From Rhodococcus sp. KRD162 (GTDB taxonomy: Bacteria > Actinomycetota > Actinomycetes > Mycobacteriales > Mycobacteriaceae), in the NCBI RefSeq assembly GCF_017168335.1, contig NZ_JABFAU010000003.1:523561-587560 (forward strand): a stretch of 64,000 nucleotides of DNA, read 5' to 3'. Position numbers and translations under genes: made by a program. Shown piece by piece: positions 8,997 through 17,922 of this stretch; position 1 is the stretch's first letter; each line of letters begins with the position of its first letter. The notes under the pieces were generated by a model. It was not told the origin of the DNA. It was given only the letters and a program-made list of their open reading frames with translations, and searched no databases.

Positions 8997-10394
8997 TCAG
9001 ATCACCATGTCCTCGAGCTCCATACCCTTGGTTTCCTTGATCTTGTACTTGACGAAGAAGAACGACAGGATCGCGAAGAACGCGAAGAACGAGTAGATGA
9101 ATCCCAGTCCGATGGTGTCGGACAGCGGCGGAAATGCCAGGGTGATGGCGAAGTTCGCGATCCAGTTCGCTGCAGTACTGATGCCGAGAGCGACGGCACG
9201 CATGCGGTTGGGGAACATTTCTCCGAGCATCACCCACATGATCGGGCCCCAGGTGGCGGCGAAGAAGACGACGAAGAGGTTGGCGCCGACGAGCGCCACC
9301 GGGCCCCACGGCGATGGCAGTTCCAATTGATCACCGCTGCCCACGGCCTGCGTGAACGAGACGGCCGCGAGTACCAATCCGACGAACATCCCGATCGAGC
9401 CGATCATCAGTAGATTTCGTCGCCCGAATCGGTCGACGAACAAGATGGCGACGAACGTCATCGTGACGTTGATGACGGACGTGATGACCGAGGTCACGAA
9501 CGACTGGTTCTCGCTGAATCCGACGGACTTCCAGAGCGTCGTCGAGTAGTAGAAGATCGCGTTGATTCCGACGAATTGTTGCAGGATCGCCATCGTGATG
9601 CCGACCCAGACGATGGGCTGCAGGCCGAACTTGGGTCCACGGATATCCCCGAACGACGACGCCGACTCCCGCCGCAACGTCAGGCGGATTTCCTTGACCC
9701 GCTCGTTCGGGTTCACCTCGCCGCTGATGTCGGCGAGAATGCGCGCCGCCTCCTCGTCGAGGTGCTTGCCGACGAGGTACCTGGGGGACTCCGGAATGAG
9801 AGTCGCGAGAAAGCCGTAGACGAGAGCAGGTGCGACACCGACGAGGAACATCCACCGCCAGGCTTCGAGTCCGAACCACAGATCGTTGGACGGCCCACCG
9901 GCCGCATTCTGCAGCACGGCGTCGGAGAGCAGCGCTGCGAAGATGCCGATGGTGATCGCCAACTGCTGCAACGACGCCAAGCCGCCGCGATAGCGGGCCG
10001 GTGCGATCTCCGAGATGTACGCGGGCGCGATCACCGACGCGATACCGATGCCCAGCCCGCCCAGTACACGCCACAGCATGAGATCCGGGACGCTGAAGGC
10101 AAATCCGGATCCCACCGACGAGATGGTGAACAGCGCGGAACCGAGAAGCATGACCTTCTTTCGGCCCCAACTGTCGGCGAGGCGGCCGGCGAACCAGGCG
10201 CCGACTGCGCATCCGAGCAGCGCGATGGCCACCGCGAAACCGGTGACGAACGACGAGAGTGCGAAGTTTTCCTGAATGGAATCGACCGCGCCGTTGACGA
10301 CCGAGGAATCGAATCCGAACAGGAAGCCGCCGACGGCAGCGGCGATAGTGACTCCGATAACTTTGGCGGTGTGCCGATCGGTTGGTTGTGTCAT
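8997..10394 (-). CDS. MFS sugar porter
   Basis: A 465-aa twelve-helix transporter of the sugar porter family (TC 2.A.1.1). Diagnostic motifs are GFLFGFDSSVVNGA in helix 1, the loop 2-3 motif GRLADSWGRKK, RVLGGLGIGIASVIAPAYI with SEIAPARYRG, PESPRYLV after helix 6, QQFVGINAIFYYS in helix 7 and DRFGRRNLL in loop 8-9. It should import a hexose or pentose by proton symport; the substrate is not predictable. The start MTQPTDRH is chosen because the hydrophobic core begins soon after; an upstream in-frame start adds 12 residues. Operon with the YciI gene. Confidence 0.93.
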   Translation of the reverse strand: MTQPTDRHTAKVIGVTIAAAVGGFLFGFDSSVVNGAVDSIQENFALSSFVTGFAVAIALLGCAVGAWFAGRLADSWGRKKVMLLGSALFTISSVGSGFAFSVPDLMLWRVLGGLGIGIASVIAPAYISEIAPARYRGGLASLQQLAITIGIFAALLSDAVLQNAAGGPSNDLWFGLEAWRWMFLVGVAPALVYGFLATLIPESPRYLVGKHLDEEAARILADISGEVNPNERVKEIRLTLRRESASSFGDIRGPKFGLQPIVWVGITMAILQQFVGINAIFYYSTTLWKSVGFSENQSFVTSVITSVINVTMTFVAILFVDRFGRRNLLMIGSIGMFVGLVLAAVSFTQAVGSGDQLELPSPWGPVALVGANLFVVFFAATWGPIMWVMLGEMFPNRMRAVALGISTAANWIANFAITLAFPPLSDTIGLGFIYSFFAFFAILSFFFVKYKIKETKGMELEDMVI

Positions 10395-10548
10395 CGCGTG
10401 ACCCAGCTTTCGAGGTGAACCAGCGGCCATGGTGGTCGTTCGCCATCATCGTCCTCGGTACTGCGATATGGGTGCGAAATGGACTCGATTTTCGGCACGT
10501 TGTCTTCGGCATTGTTCGGAAGGGTGAATTGTCCGAAATTCAGCTGCT

Positions 10549-10604
10549 CGAACTCGAAGTTGCGGACGAAATTTCACCGAATGTTGTCCACAACTTCGAG
10601 TTCG
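10549..10604. repeat. inverted repeat after the NmrA-like gene, related to the one at 12344-12401
   Basis: Arms 10549-10562 and 10591-10604 are perfect 14-bp inverted complements around a 28-nt centre. It lies immediately past the stop of the oxidoreductase gene (minus strand) and could terminate that transcript. No T-run follows. The arms and inner GGACGAAA...GTCC bases resemble the palindrome behind fadB. Confidence 0.65.
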
Positions 10605-10616
10605 ACGAGATGCGAC

Positions 10617-11363
10617 TCAGTGCTTCTGGGTGGCCAACCACTGATCGAATGTCTGACGACCGTGATCCGAATCGGTTGTGGTGACCAGCGTTCGGTCACG
10701 CATCGCTTTCCCGTACGCGCCGGGAATCGGTAGTTCGAGCACCAGGCCCCGGGCACCGATCGATCGCATGTACTCACGGACCATCTCCGCCATACGTTCC
10801 TCGCGCGGCCCGCCGAGGTCCGGCACTCGTCCGGCCGGGGACATCTCCGCCAGCTCGAGCAGTCGTTCGGCGACCTCACGCGCGGCGACCGGCTGCGAGA
10901 CCATCTTGGGGATGATCGCGACCGGACCGAACGAGGTCTGGGCGCGAATCTGGGCGGCGAACTCGTGGAACTGGGTGGCGCGCAGGATCGTCCATGGAAC
11001 CGAGCCAGCGCGAATAATGTTCTCCTGCTCCACTTTTCCTGCGTAGTAGGCATGCGGTGCTCTGTCTACACCCACGATGGACAAGGCGAGATGGTGTCCG
11101 ACCCCGGCGGCGCTCTCGGCGGCGAGCAGGTTGCGGGTGACAGCGGAGAAGAACTCCGTGGATTTCCGCGCTGACACCGTCTTCGTCGACGCCACGTCGA
11201 TCACCACCTCGACGCCGGCCATGGCGTCGGACAGTCCGGAGCCGCTGACCAGATCGACACCCGACGATCGCGACAACACGACTACCTCGTGCCCGCGTGC
11301 ACGAGCGACCTCGACGACATGCTCTCCTACGGTTCCGGTTCCACCGGCCACGGCTGTCTTCAT
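10617..11363 (-). CDS. NmrA-like NAD(P)-binding oxidoreductase/epimerase
   Basis: A 248-aa short-chain-dehydrogenase-like protein with the N-terminal dinucleotide motif AVAGGTGTVGEHVVE and the atypical SDR (NmrA/HSCARG) layout; the classical Tyr-x3-Lys appears only as YYAGKVEQE. The ATG is chosen because AGGTGGAAG lies about 5 nt before it. It follows the ECF41-type sigma gene by 95 bp on the same strand. ECF41 sigma factors are usually linked to a carboxymuconolactone decarboxylase, oxidoreductase or epimerase gene that they control, so this is the likely target gene. Substrate unknown. Confidence 0.82.
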   Translation of the reverse strand: MKTAVAGGTGTVGEHVVEVARARGHEVVVLSRSSGVDLVSGSGLSDAMAGVEVVIDVASTKTVSARKSTEFFSAVTRNLLAAESAAGVGHHLALSIVGVDRAPHAYYAGKVEQENIIRAGSVPWTILRATQFHEFAAQIRAQTSFGPVAIIPKMVSQPVAAREVAERLLELAEMSPAGRVPDLGGPREERMAEMVREYMRSIGARGLVLELPIPGAYGKAMRDRTLVTTTDSDHGRQTFDQWLATQKH

Positions 11364-11458
11364 GGCGACTTCCACCTGTTCTTCGAGAGGGTCGGACCCG
11401 ACGGGTAGTGGGGTCTCGACTCTCTGACGACGTAGCGGAGCCAAATGTATGGCGAAGG

Positions 11459-12328
11459 TCAGGGCCAGTGTCGGAGTTTGTCCGGGTTGAGCACGATCCA
11501 GATATCGGACACCACATCGTCCGCGGTGCCGAGCCCGATGACGCCGACCACCTGGTTGCTGCGTCGGATCACGATGCCGGACAGGCCGTTGACCGGTTCG
11601 ATCGACCAGTCCAGGTCGGTCGCCTTGGCGGTGATCCCACGAATGAATCGAGCGACCCGCTCGGAGCCGACAACGGGATTGCGAGCCGCAGTAACTCGTC
11701 CGCCTCCGTCGCTGACCAGGGTGACATCCGGGGCGAGCAAGGACACCAGCAATGACATGTCTCCACCTCCCGAGGCCATCGCGAAAGCGCGGACGACACG
11801 ATCGTGCTCGACGGAATCGGCGGCGGTGATCGGGCGGCGGCCGTGCACACGTTTTCGGGCGGCAGAGGCGAGTTGGCGGCAGGCGGCAGGGGATCGGTCG
11901 AGTACGGTCGCGATCTCCTCGAACGGCATGGCGAACGCATCATGGAGCACGAACGCGACTCGTTGCGCAGGACCGACCGATTCGAGAAGGACGAGTAGCG
12001 CGAGAGTCACCGAATCCTGCTGTGCAACCAGATCGGCCGGGTCGGGGGCGCTCGAATTCACAGTGCCGAGGCCGAGACCGTGGACGGGTTCGGGCAACCA
12101 CTGACCGACGTAGTGCTCGCGGCGAACACGGGCCGAGCCGAGCAGGTCGAGACAGATGCGGCTGACGACACGGGTCAGCCACGCCGAGGGAACATCGATG
12201 GCGTCGCGTTCGGCGTCGGTCAGTCGGTACCAGCGGACGAGAGCCTCGGATGCGGCGTCTTCGGCGTCGCTGTAGGACCCCAGCATTCGATAGCTGATGC
12301 CGATGAGCCGATCATGTTCGCCGTTCAT
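11459..12328 (-). CDS. sigJ: ECF41-type sigma factor (SigJ-like) with SnoaL-like C-terminus
   Basis: A 289-aa sigma factor. Region 2 covers about 5-75 (LIGISYRMLGSYSDAEDA), region 4 about 105-160 (QRVAFVLHDAFAMPFEEIA and SPAACRQLASAARKRV), and the C-terminal ~125 residues form a SnoaL/NTF2-like domain. The DGGGR motif in SDGGGRVTAA is the hallmark of the ECF41 group, in which the C-terminal domain replaces a separate anti-sigma factor and modulates activity. No anti-sigma gene is nearby, as expected. The adjacent NmrA-like gene is the probable regulon member. The symbol sigJ is by similarity to the mycobacterial SigJ type and is provisional. Confidence 0.85.
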   Translation of the reverse strand: MNGEHDRLIGISYRMLGSYSDAEDAASEALVRWYRLTDAERDAIDVPSAWLTRVVSRICLDLLGSARVRREHYVGQWLPEPVHGLGLGTVNSSAPDPADLVAQQDSVTLALLVLLESVGPAQRVAFVLHDAFAMPFEEIATVLDRSPAACRQLASAARKRVHGRRPITAADSVEHDRVVRAFAMASGGGDMSLLVSLLAPDVTLVSDGGGRVTAARNPVVGSERVARFIRGITAKATDLDWSIEPVNGLSGIVIRRSNQVVGVIGLGTADDVVSDIWIVLNPDKLRHWP

Positions 12329-12343
12329 CGAGTCACACGGTAG

Positions 12344-12401
12344 CCGAGTTCGAGGTTATGGACGAAAATCCGGAGAAATCCGTCCATAACGTCGAACTCG
12401 G
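12344..12401 (-). terminator. 21-bp stem hairpin after fadB
   Basis: Arms 12344-12364 and 12381-12401 pair at 20 of 21 positions around a 16-nt loop, starting 10 bp past the fadB stop and ending 15 bp before the sigma factor start. It is well placed to stop the fadA-fadB transcript, although no T-run follows. It is similar in sequence to the palindrome at 10549-10604. Confidence 0.6.
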
Positions 12402-12410
12402 CGGGTCGTG

Positions 12411-14516
12411 CTAGACGCTGGCTACGCCCGGGGCGAGGAAGCGCTGACCGGTCGCGGCCTCCGAAGCACCGCTACGGTCCAGGTACGGGGTGATACCGCC
12501 GTTCCAGAATCCGAAGCCGCCGCCGAGGAGCAGGCAGAGGTCGATGTCCTCGGCCGCCGCTACAACGCCTTCGTCGAGCATGATCCTGATCTCGTCGGCG
12601 AACGCGTTGCGGGTGCGCTCGAGCACCTGCTCGGCGGTGGACGGCGAGTCGCCCTGCGGCCACAGTGCGGCGACCTCGGGGTCGACCACCTGACCCTCGG
12701 GGCCGTACGTCCACACACCCGGCTTCTTGGCCTCGACGAGCGCACGGAATCCGGGGGAGTCCTTGAACCGCTCCGGGTATGCCTCGCCGAGGGTTTCGGC
12801 GGTGTGCAGGGCCACGGCCGGTCCGACGAGCGCCAGCAACGTCAGCGGGCTCATCGGCATGCCGAGTTCACCCACCGCGCCATCGGCGACATCGAACGGG
12901 GTGCCCTCGTCGATCGCGCTGATGATCTCGTTCGACGCGCGAGTGACCAGACGGTTGAACACGAAGCCCGGAAGATCCGCCGACAACACGGCCGACTTCT
13001 TCAGGGTCTTGGCCGTGGCGAATGCCGTTGCGAGAGTGGCATCGTCGGTCTTCTCACCCTTGACGACCTCGAGCAGCGGAAGCACGGCAACGGGGTTGAA
13101 GAAGTGGAAGCCCACGACGCGCTCGGGGTGCTTCAGATCCGCAGCCATCTTCGTGATCGACAGCGAGGAGGTGTTGGTTGCGAGAATCGTTTCGGCCGAA
13201 ACGAATTCCTCGACCTCGGCGAACACCTTCTTCTTCACGTCCAGGTTCTCGAAGACAGCTTCGATGACGAAGTCGGTCTTGGCGAAGGCGGACTTGTCGA
13301 TCGAGCCGGAGACCAACGCCTTCAACCGATTCGCGGCATCGGGCGACAGGCGCTTCTTGCCGAGCAGCTTGTCGATCTCGTCGTGTACGTAGCCGACACC
13401 CTTGTCGATGCGCTCCTGATCGATGTCGGTCAGGATGACCGGCACCTTCAGCTGACGCACGAACAGCAACGCCAGCTGGCTGGCCATCAAACCGGCACCG
13501 ACGATGCCGACGCCGGAGATCTTGCGGGCGAGCGACTTGTCGGGCGCACCGGCCGGACGCTTCGCGCGCTTCTGAACCAAATCGAATGCGTACAGCCCGG
13601 CCCGCAGCTCGTCCTTGACCAGCAGGGTGGACAGGGCCTCGTCCTCGGCGGCGAAGGCCTTGTCGAGCGACGCCGAGTCGGTGATGTCGGTGCTCTTGGC
13701 GAGCTCGAGCAACTCGACGGCAGCGACGGGGCCGGGAGCGAAATTGTTGGTCTTGCCGGCAACAATTCCCTTGGCGCGGGCGATGGCGTCGTCCCAGGCC
13801 TGTCCGCGGTCGATCTCGGGACGCGCAAGAGTGATCTCTCCCTTGACGACCTGAGCGGCCCAGGCCAGGGACTGCTCGAGGAAGTCGGCACCACCGAAGA
13901 GGGCGTCGGCGATGCCGAGCTCGAGGGCCTGCTGCGGCTTGAGGACGCGGTTCTGGTTCAGTGCGTTCTCGATGACGACGGTGACTGCGTTCGAGGCTCC
14001 GATGATGTTGGGCAGCAACTGAGTTCCGCCCCATCCCGGTACCAGGCCGAGGAAGGCCTCGGGCAGGCCGAGTGCGGCAGCGTTCTCCGCGACGGTCCGG
14101 TAGTGGGAGTGCAGTCCCACTTCGAGGCCGCCGCCGAGCGCTGCACCGTTGATGAATGCGAACGTCGGGATCGTGGACTCACGCAGACGGCGGAAGACCT
14201 TGTGGCCGAGCTGCCCGATCTGCAGCGCCTCGTCCTTGGTCTTGATGTTCGGCACACCGTTGAGATCTGCACCGACGGCGAAGATGAACGGCTTACCGGT
14301 GACGGCGACGGCCACCGGGTTGGCGGCGAACGCCTCGTCGAGAGCGGCGTCGAGCTTGGCCAGGCCGCCGGGACCGAACGTCGACGGCTTGGTGTGATCG
14401 AAACCGTTGTCCAGGGTGACCAATGCGATCGAACCCTCGAGGCCCGGAACGGACACGATCTTGGTGTACGCGTTCGTGACTACCTCGTCGGTGAACGCTG
14501 TGGTGATATCACTCAT
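12411..14516 (-). CDS. fadB: fatty-acid oxidation complex alpha subunit: enoyl-CoA hydratase / 3-hydroxyacyl-CoA dehydrogenase
   Basis: A 701-aa bifunctional protein. Residues 1-~290 are the crotonase (enoyl-CoA hydratase) domain with oxyanion region ALGGGLEVGLHSHY and LGLVPGWGGTQ. From about 320 comes the NAD-dependent dehydrogenase: dinucleotide motif GVGIVGAGLMASQLA, then NTSSLSITKMAADLKHPERV and GFHFFNPVAVLPLLEVV, which contains the catalytic His and the HFFNP signature. It converts trans-2-enoyl-CoA to 3-ketoacyl-CoA, which the upstream thiolase cleaves. The ATG overlaps the thiolase stop (ATGA). A 708-aa frame on the opposite strand spans the gene and is only its shadow. Confidence 0.95.
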   Translation of the reverse strand: MSDITTAFTDEVVTNAYTKIVSVPGLEGSIALVTLDNGFDHTKPSTFGPGGLAKLDAALDEAFAANPVAVAVTGKPFIFAVGADLNGVPNIKTKDEALQIGQLGHKVFRRLRESTIPTFAFINGAALGGGLEVGLHSHYRTVAENAAALGLPEAFLGLVPGWGGTQLLPNIIGASNAVTVVIENALNQNRVLKPQQALELGIADALFGGADFLEQSLAWAAQVVKGEITLARPEIDRGQAWDDAIARAKGIVAGKTNNFAPGPVAAVELLELAKSTDITDSASLDKAFAAEDEALSTLLVKDELRAGLYAFDLVQKRAKRPAGAPDKSLARKISGVGIVGAGLMASQLALLFVRQLKVPVILTDIDQERIDKGVGYVHDEIDKLLGKKRLSPDAANRLKALVSGSIDKSAFAKTDFVIEAVFENLDVKKKVFAEVEEFVSAETILATNTSSLSITKMAADLKHPERVVGFHFFNPVAVLPLLEVVKGEKTDDATLATAFATAKTLKKSAVLSADLPGFVFNRLVTRASNEIISAIDEGTPFDVADGAVGELGMPMSPLTLLALVGPAVALHTAETLGEAYPERFKDSPGFRALVEAKKPGVWTYGPEGQVVDPEVAALWPQGDSPSTAEQVLERTRNAFADEIRIMLDEGVVAAAEDIDLCLLLGGGFGFWNGGITPYLDRSGASEAATGQRFLAPGVASV

Positions 14517-15739
14517 TTGGCTGCTCCCGAGTAGTCAGCGTGGTTGGGGTTCTCCCAGATGACGGTGCCGCCCATACCGAGACCGATGCACATGGTCGTC
14601 AGGCCGTAGCGGACGTCGGGTTGCTGAGCGAACTGGCGGCTGAGCTGCGTCATCAGGCGAACGCCCGAGGACGCGAGGGGGTGGCCACACGCGATGGCCC
14701 CGCCCCACTGGTTGACGCGGGGGTCGTCGTCGGCGATGCCGTAGTGCTCGAGGAACGCGAGCACCTGGATGGCGAAAGCCTCGTTGATCTCGAACAGCCC
14801 GATGTCATCGATGCTCAATCCGGTGCGGCCCAGCAGCTTTTCGGTCGCGGGAACCGGGCCGATGCCCATCACGGCGGGGTCGACGCCCGCGAAGCTGAAG
14901 CCGACCATCCGCATGCCGATGTTCAGGCCGAGCTCGTGCGCGGTGTCCTCACCGGCGAGGATCGCTGCGGTGGCACCGTCGTTGAGTCCTGCGGCGTTGC
15001 CGGCGGTGACGCGACCTGCAGGGCGGAACGGTGTCTTGAGCTTGGCGAGGTCCTCGACCGTCGTGCCGGGACGAGGGGGTTCGTCCTCGGTGGCCAGGCC
15101 CCACCCTTCGGCGGACTTGGTGGCGACGGGAACGAGGGTGTCGGCGATGTATCCGGCCTTCTTGGCGGCGTCGTACTTGTTCTGGCTCGAGACGGCGTAG
15201 GCGTCGGTGCGGTCCTTGGTGATGCTCGGGAACCGGTCGTGCAGGTTCTCGGCGGTGTTGCCCATCACCAAGGCGCTGGGGTCGACGAGCTTGTCGGCGA
15301 GGAACCTCGGATTGGGATCTACGCCTTCGCCCATCGGGTGGCGTCCCATGTGCTCGACACCGCCGGCGATGACGACGTCGTACTGACCGAATCCGATGCC
15401 CGATCCGGTCGTGGTCACCGAGGTCATCGCGCCTGCACACATGCGGTCGATGGCGAATCCGGGGACGCTGCGGGGGAGCCCGGCGAGCAAGGCCGACGTG
15501 CGGCCGATGGTCAGTCCCTGGTCGCCGGTCTGCGTGGTCGCAGCGATGGCGACCTCGTCGATGCGCTCGGGCGGCAGATTGGGGTTCTTTCGAAGAAGTT
15601 CACGGATCGCCTTGACGACGAGGTCGTCTGCGCGAGTGTCGGCGTACATGCCTTTGGGGCCTGCTTTGCCGAACGGGGTACGGATGCCGTCGACGAAGAC
15701 GACATTCCTCTGTGAGCTGGTGGACGCGGGTACAGACAC
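14513..15739 (-). CDS. fadA: acetyl-CoA acyltransferase (thiolase)
   Basis: A 408-aa thiolase. Nucleophilic Cys lies in DRMCAGAMTS, the oxyanion/His region in GLFEINEAFA, and the second Cys/His set in CGHPLASSG and TMCIGLGMGG. It performs the last step of beta-oxidation, thiolytic cleavage of 3-ketoacyl-CoA, as partner of the hydratase/dehydrogenase encoded next. The GTG at 15739 is chosen because GGGAGGA lies about 9 nt upstream and the product then starts MSVPASTSSQRNVVFVDG, the normal thiolase N-terminus; the frame could be extended by 19 residues but without a ribosome site. Confidence 0.93.
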   Translation of the reverse strand: MSVPASTSSQRNVVFVDGIRTPFGKAGPKGMYADTRADDLVVKAIRELLRKNPNLPPERIDEVAIAATTQTGDQGLTIGRTSALLAGLPRSVPGFAIDRMCAGAMTSVTTTGSGIGFGQYDVVIAGGVEHMGRHPMGEGVDPNPRFLADKLVDPSALVMGNTAENLHDRFPSITKDRTDAYAVSSQNKYDAAKKAGYIADTLVPVATKSAEGWGLATEDEPPRPGTTVEDLAKLKTPFRPAGRVTAGNAAGLNDGATAAILAGEDTAHELGLNIGMRMVGFSFAGVDPAVMGIGPVPATEKLLGRTGLSIDDIGLFEINEAFAIQVLAFLEHYGIADDDPRVNQWGGAIACGHPLASSGVRLMTQLSRQFAQQPDVRYGLTTMCIGLGMGGTVIWENPNHADYSGAAK

Positions 15740-15811
15740 GCTTTTCGATCCTCCCGGCAGATGCGGACGACTCGCCCGGGTACCCGGACGCGTCACCCAC
15801 TGTAGCGGGTA

Positions 15812-17107
15812 TTACCGGTCGGTAACTTGGGAAGGGTCGAGAGCCTTCGTCAGGACCGGCACCACCAGCGTGCGCTGCCATGGCCGGGCTGCGCCCTCGG
15901 CCAGGCGCGCGTCGATGAGCGCCGCAGGGTCGGCATCGGAATCGGTCGGTGTTCGCCAATCCCACACCAATCGGCGCAGCAGATCCGGCATCAACAGATT
16001 CTCCACCGGAACCGACACCGATTCGCTGAGCTCGGTCATGGCAGCGCGCACGTCGACCAGTCGCGCAGCCGCTTCGGGATCGCGTCGCGCCCAACGGTTC
16101 ACCGGAGGTGGGCCGTCGAACGAGGCTGCCATCGACGGCAACTCGGCGGTGGGCAGCGCTCGGGCGCGGGTCAGTGCCGACGCCCACAACCGCGAGGATC
16201 TGCGTTGGCGAGGACCACCGAAGACGGGCAACTGCTCGAGCTCGCGGGATGACTTCGGATCGGCACTGGCCGCCGCCACGATGGCCGAATCGGGTAGTAC
16301 CCGGCTCGGCGCGACGTCCCGTTTCGCGGCCAGTTCGTCCCGCGTGGTCCACAGCTCTCGCACTGCGGCCAGCGTCCGAGGCGACTTGATCGCATGGATT
16401 CCCGAGGTCCGACGCCACCTGTCGGTCTTGGGCTTCGGCGGTCCGAGAGCGAGGATGTGGGCGAATTCCTGCGCCGCCCAGTCGGTCTTGCCTTGGCGTT
16501 CGAGTTCCTCTGCCATCGCGTCGCGTAGTTCGAGCAGCACCTCGACGTCCAGTGCAGCGTAGTTGAGCCAGGAATCCGGCAAGGGCCTGGTGGACCAGTC
16601 GGCGGCGCCGTGGCCTTTCTGCAGGGCCAGGCCGAGGGTCCGTTCGACGATGGCTCCGAGGCCGACTCGGTCGAATCCGGCGAGTCGTCCGGCGAGTTCG
16701 GTGTCGTAGAGCGTGGCGGGTGCGAGTCCGAGTTCGGCCAGTCCCGGTAGGTCCTGATCGGCGGAATGCAGCACCCATTCGAGAGGGTTGATCACCTCGG
16801 CCAGTGGCTCGAGATCGTCGGTGACCGGAATCGGATCGAGGAGGACGGTGCCCGCGCCGCGGCGCCGAAACTGCAGCAGGTAGGCGCGCTGGGAGTACCG
16901 GAAGCCCGAGGCGCGTTCGGCGTCGACGGCGAGTGGTCCGTGGCCGGAGGCGAGCAGTTTCGCGGCGTTTCGCACGCCGTCCGCGGTGTCGACGACGGCG
17001 GGTACTCCGTCAGCTGGGGCGAGCAGAGGAACGGCGACCGTCTCGTTCGCCTGCTCGTCCGACGGGGTGTTGTCCGGCGTGGCGTCGGGGGAACTCTCGG
17101 CTGACAT
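15812..17107 (-). CDS. rnd: ribonuclease D-like 3'-5' exonuclease with HRDC domain
   Basis: A 431-aa DEDDy exonuclease. ExoI is seen as LAVDAERASGFRYS (Asp, Glu), ExoII as WVLHSADQDLPGL (Asp), and ExoIII as LNYAALDVEVLLEL (Tyr, Asp). An HRDC nucleic-acid-binding domain follows at ~225-300 (TLAAVRELWTTRDELAAKRD) and a second helical region beyond. Likely role: 3' processing of tRNA or other structured RNA. The first ~25 residues are acidic and low in complexity. It sits between DUF3000 and the fad genes, with 72 bp to fadA, and has the same neighbours as in M. tuberculosis. Confidence 0.9.
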   Translation of the reverse strand: MSAESSPDATPDNTPSDEQANETVAVPLLAPADGVPAVVDTADGVRNAAKLLASGHGPLAVDAERASGFRYSQRAYLLQFRRRGAGTVLLDPIPVTDDLEPLAEVINPLEWVLHSADQDLPGLAELGLAPATLYDTELAGRLAGFDRVGLGAIVERTLGLALQKGHGAADWSTRPLPDSWLNYAALDVEVLLELRDAMAEELERQGKTDWAAQEFAHILALGPPKPKTDRWRRTSGIHAIKSPRTLAAVRELWTTRDELAAKRDVAPSRVLPDSAIVAAASADPKSSRELEQLPVFGGPRQRRSSRLWASALTRARALPTAELPSMAASFDGPPPVNRWARRDPEAAARLVDVRAAMTELSESVSVPVENLLMPDLLRRLVWDWRTPTDSDADPAALIDARLAEGAARPWQRTLVVPVLTKALDPSQVTDR

Positions 17108-17147
17108 GAAAGGTGACTCTAAGCCCTACGGTCGGTTCGATCCGCGC

Positions 17148-17747
17148 TTATGTCCGGCTGGAACTGCGCTGACCGAGCGTGGTGATGCCGGCAGGAGGCA
17201 GCCCGGCCGCGTAGGCGAGCACCTCACAGAACGCTTCGACGTGCGTCGACAGGTCCTCCGATGTCGCCGTCCACGAGGCGCGCAGTTCGAGTTGGTGGGC
17301 CTTCGGGGGTCCGGCGATGTCGCCGTAGCGCACCGAACTGGTGGAGGTGACGGTACCGCCGAGGGCATTGAGTGGTTCGGACCGTGCCTCGAGCGCGTCG
17401 ACCAGCCAACTCCACCCCACCTCGGGAAGCAGGGGATCGTCCGCCAGTGATTCGTCGACATCCGCCTGGATGTAGGCGACCAGGCGGAGCGTTCCGTTCC
17501 AGGCCTCGGCACCGTCGGGGTCGTAGAGCAGAATCAGGCGGCCGAATGCGTCGCCGTCGCTCTGTTCGTCGATCTGCTCCGACTCGGCGTGCTTGACCTC
17601 GGCCCCGATGGCGTAGCTGTAGGGGGCGAGGCGCTGCGGCGGCCGGATAGGACCGATTTCGATCGCCGGGTGTACCTGAGCTCGATGCATCGCGTCGATG
17701 GCGGCGCGAAACGGCGCAGGTTCGGCGGTGGATCGGGGTTCGGTCAC
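17148..17747 (-). CDS. DUF3000 family protein
   Basis: A 199-aa conserved actinobacterial protein of unknown function. Recognisable blocks are PFRAAIDAMHRAQVHPAIEI, LAPYSYAIGAEVK, GRLILLYDPDGAEAWNGT and LPEVGWSWLVDALEARS. The position between RNase D and hemE is conserved in mycobacteria. GTG 17747 is preferred over GTG 17771 because TAACGT lies 8 nt upstream and would make a leaderless transcript; neither has a Shine-Dalgarno. Its start faces that of hemE, so the 175 bp between them hold both promoters. Confidence 0.8.
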   Translation of the reverse strand: MTEPRSTAEPAPFRAAIDAMHRAQVHPAIEIGPIRPPQRLAPYSYAIGAEVKHAESEQIDEQSDGDAFGRLILLYDPDGAEAWNGTLRLVAYIQADVDESLADDPLLPEVGWSWLVDALEARSEPLNALGGTVTSTSSVRYGDIAGPPKAHQLELRASWTATSEDLSTHVEAFCEVLAYAAGLPPAGITTLGQRSSSRT

Positions 17748-17922
17748 GTCACCGGACGTTAGACGCGTCACGTCGCGCTCAGGCGGAGGCGCGCCGAGCC
17801 GTGATGGAACCGAGGCGCAGGCGGGCTGACTCGGGATCCACCCGAATCAGGTGTCGTGGGCGGCCCCTGTGTCCTGCCCTTGGTGGCAGAAGCCGCAGCA
17901 GCGCGTGGCAGCATGGAAGCCG

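Noticed and set aside
12408..14534. A 708-aa open frame opposite fadB
   Set aside because: The minus-strand frame encodes a complete FadB with all motifs; the plus-strand translation is repetitive Gly/Arg/Asp/Glu-rich sequence typical of antisense to high-GC coding DNA.
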